Positions 63,930 to 64,000 of a DNA stretch of 64,000 bases are shown here, in pieces (position 1 is the stretch's first letter; each line of letters starts with the position of its first letter). The DNA is taken from contig CAJFUK010000075.1 of the NCBI GenBank assembly GCA_904420125.1, positions 1-64,000 on the forward strand. The letters run 5' to 3'. This stretch comes from Candidatus Falkowella caecavicola. GTDB taxonomy: Bacteria > Bacillota > Clostridia > Oscillospirales > Ruminococcaceae. The notes under the pieces are model-generated. The model saw only the letters and a list, made by a program, of their open reading frames with translations, was not told the origin of the DNA and made no database searches. Position numbers and translations under genes: made by a program.

Positions 63930-64000
63930 CTACATTTGCTCAATCTCATGTAAAAGAGCGGTGACAATCTGATCTTCCGGCACTTTACCAATCGCCTGTC
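63930..64000 (-). CDS. ispG: C-terminal fragment of probable ispG
   Basis: The last 22 codons of a minus-strand gene, reading QAIGKVPEDQIVTALLHEIE QM and ending in TAG, continue beyond the window edge. The KVPEDQIV...LLHEI ending resembles the C-terminus of IspG (4-hydroxy-3-methylbut-2-en-1-yl diphosphate synthase of the MEP isoprenoid pathway). The usual gene order ispG-polC in clostridia supports this. Only the tail is visible, so the call is moderate. Confidence 0.55.
   Translation of the reverse strand, partial: QAIGKVPEDQIVTALLHEIEQM

Overview
The window is a single stretch of low-to-medium GC chromosome from an endospore-forming member of the Firmicutes, most likely class Clostridia (an Oscillospiraceae/Ruminococcaceae-like lineage is my inference from gene order, not proven). 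Evidence: SpoIIID, an alpha/beta-type small acid-soluble spore protein, AddAB instead of RecBCD, the Gram-positive replicative polymerase PolC, SMC with no MukB, a T-box leader, strong GGAGG ribosome binding sites and frequent GTG/TTG starts. I see no rRNA, tRNA, CRISPR array or intact insertion sequence. About 52 protein genes are supported, nearly all housekeeping.

Layout. (1) 0-14 kb: asnS, a repeat-bearing lipoprotein foldase candidate, a thioredoxin-reductase-like flavoprotein that appears to lack NADPH-binding motifs, the addB-addA recombination operon, and a secreted GH92 alpha-mannosidase. (2) 14-17.5 kb: the only accessory-looking part, with a decayed tyrosine integrase, a GNAT acetyltransferase with its own promoter, a methyltransferase, and an orphan histidine-kinase-like protein whose H-box histidine is replaced by alanine. 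(3) 17.5-32.8 kb: single genes and small operons, each closed by clear hairpin terminators: gapA, spoIIID, pdxY with an ECF transporter S component, a SASP gene, yfhO, T-box-ilvA-ridA, htrA, a polysaccharide deacetylase, ybaK, sir2, an HD protein and an M48-like protease.

(4) 32.8-52.1 kb: a long plus-strand information-processing run: infC-rpmI-rplT behind an L20-type leader, a SpoU-type methyltransferase gene, dprA-topA-trmFO, plsX-rnc-radical SAM-smc-ftsY, rdgB-yhbY-nadD/yqeK (fused)-rsfS-leuS. Many genes here overlap or are separated by only a few bases, so they are probably co-transcribed and translationally coupled. (5) 52.2-57.5 kb: rpsU, a YqeG-like phosphatase, an endonuclease IV-like protein, aroQ-pepP-pyk. 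(6) 57.5-64 kb, minus strand: a small membrane protein, a XerC/D-like recombinase, a small anchored coiled-coil protein, polC, and the 3' end of what is probably ispG.

I did not find an obviously new multi-gene system. The best leads are the probable pyridine-nucleotide-independent thioredoxin reductase, the H-less kinase, an infC gene that appears to start at AUC, the NadD-YqeK fusion, a palindromic operator candidate before the vitamin B6 genes, an unidentified 184-residue protein, and the integrase relic.
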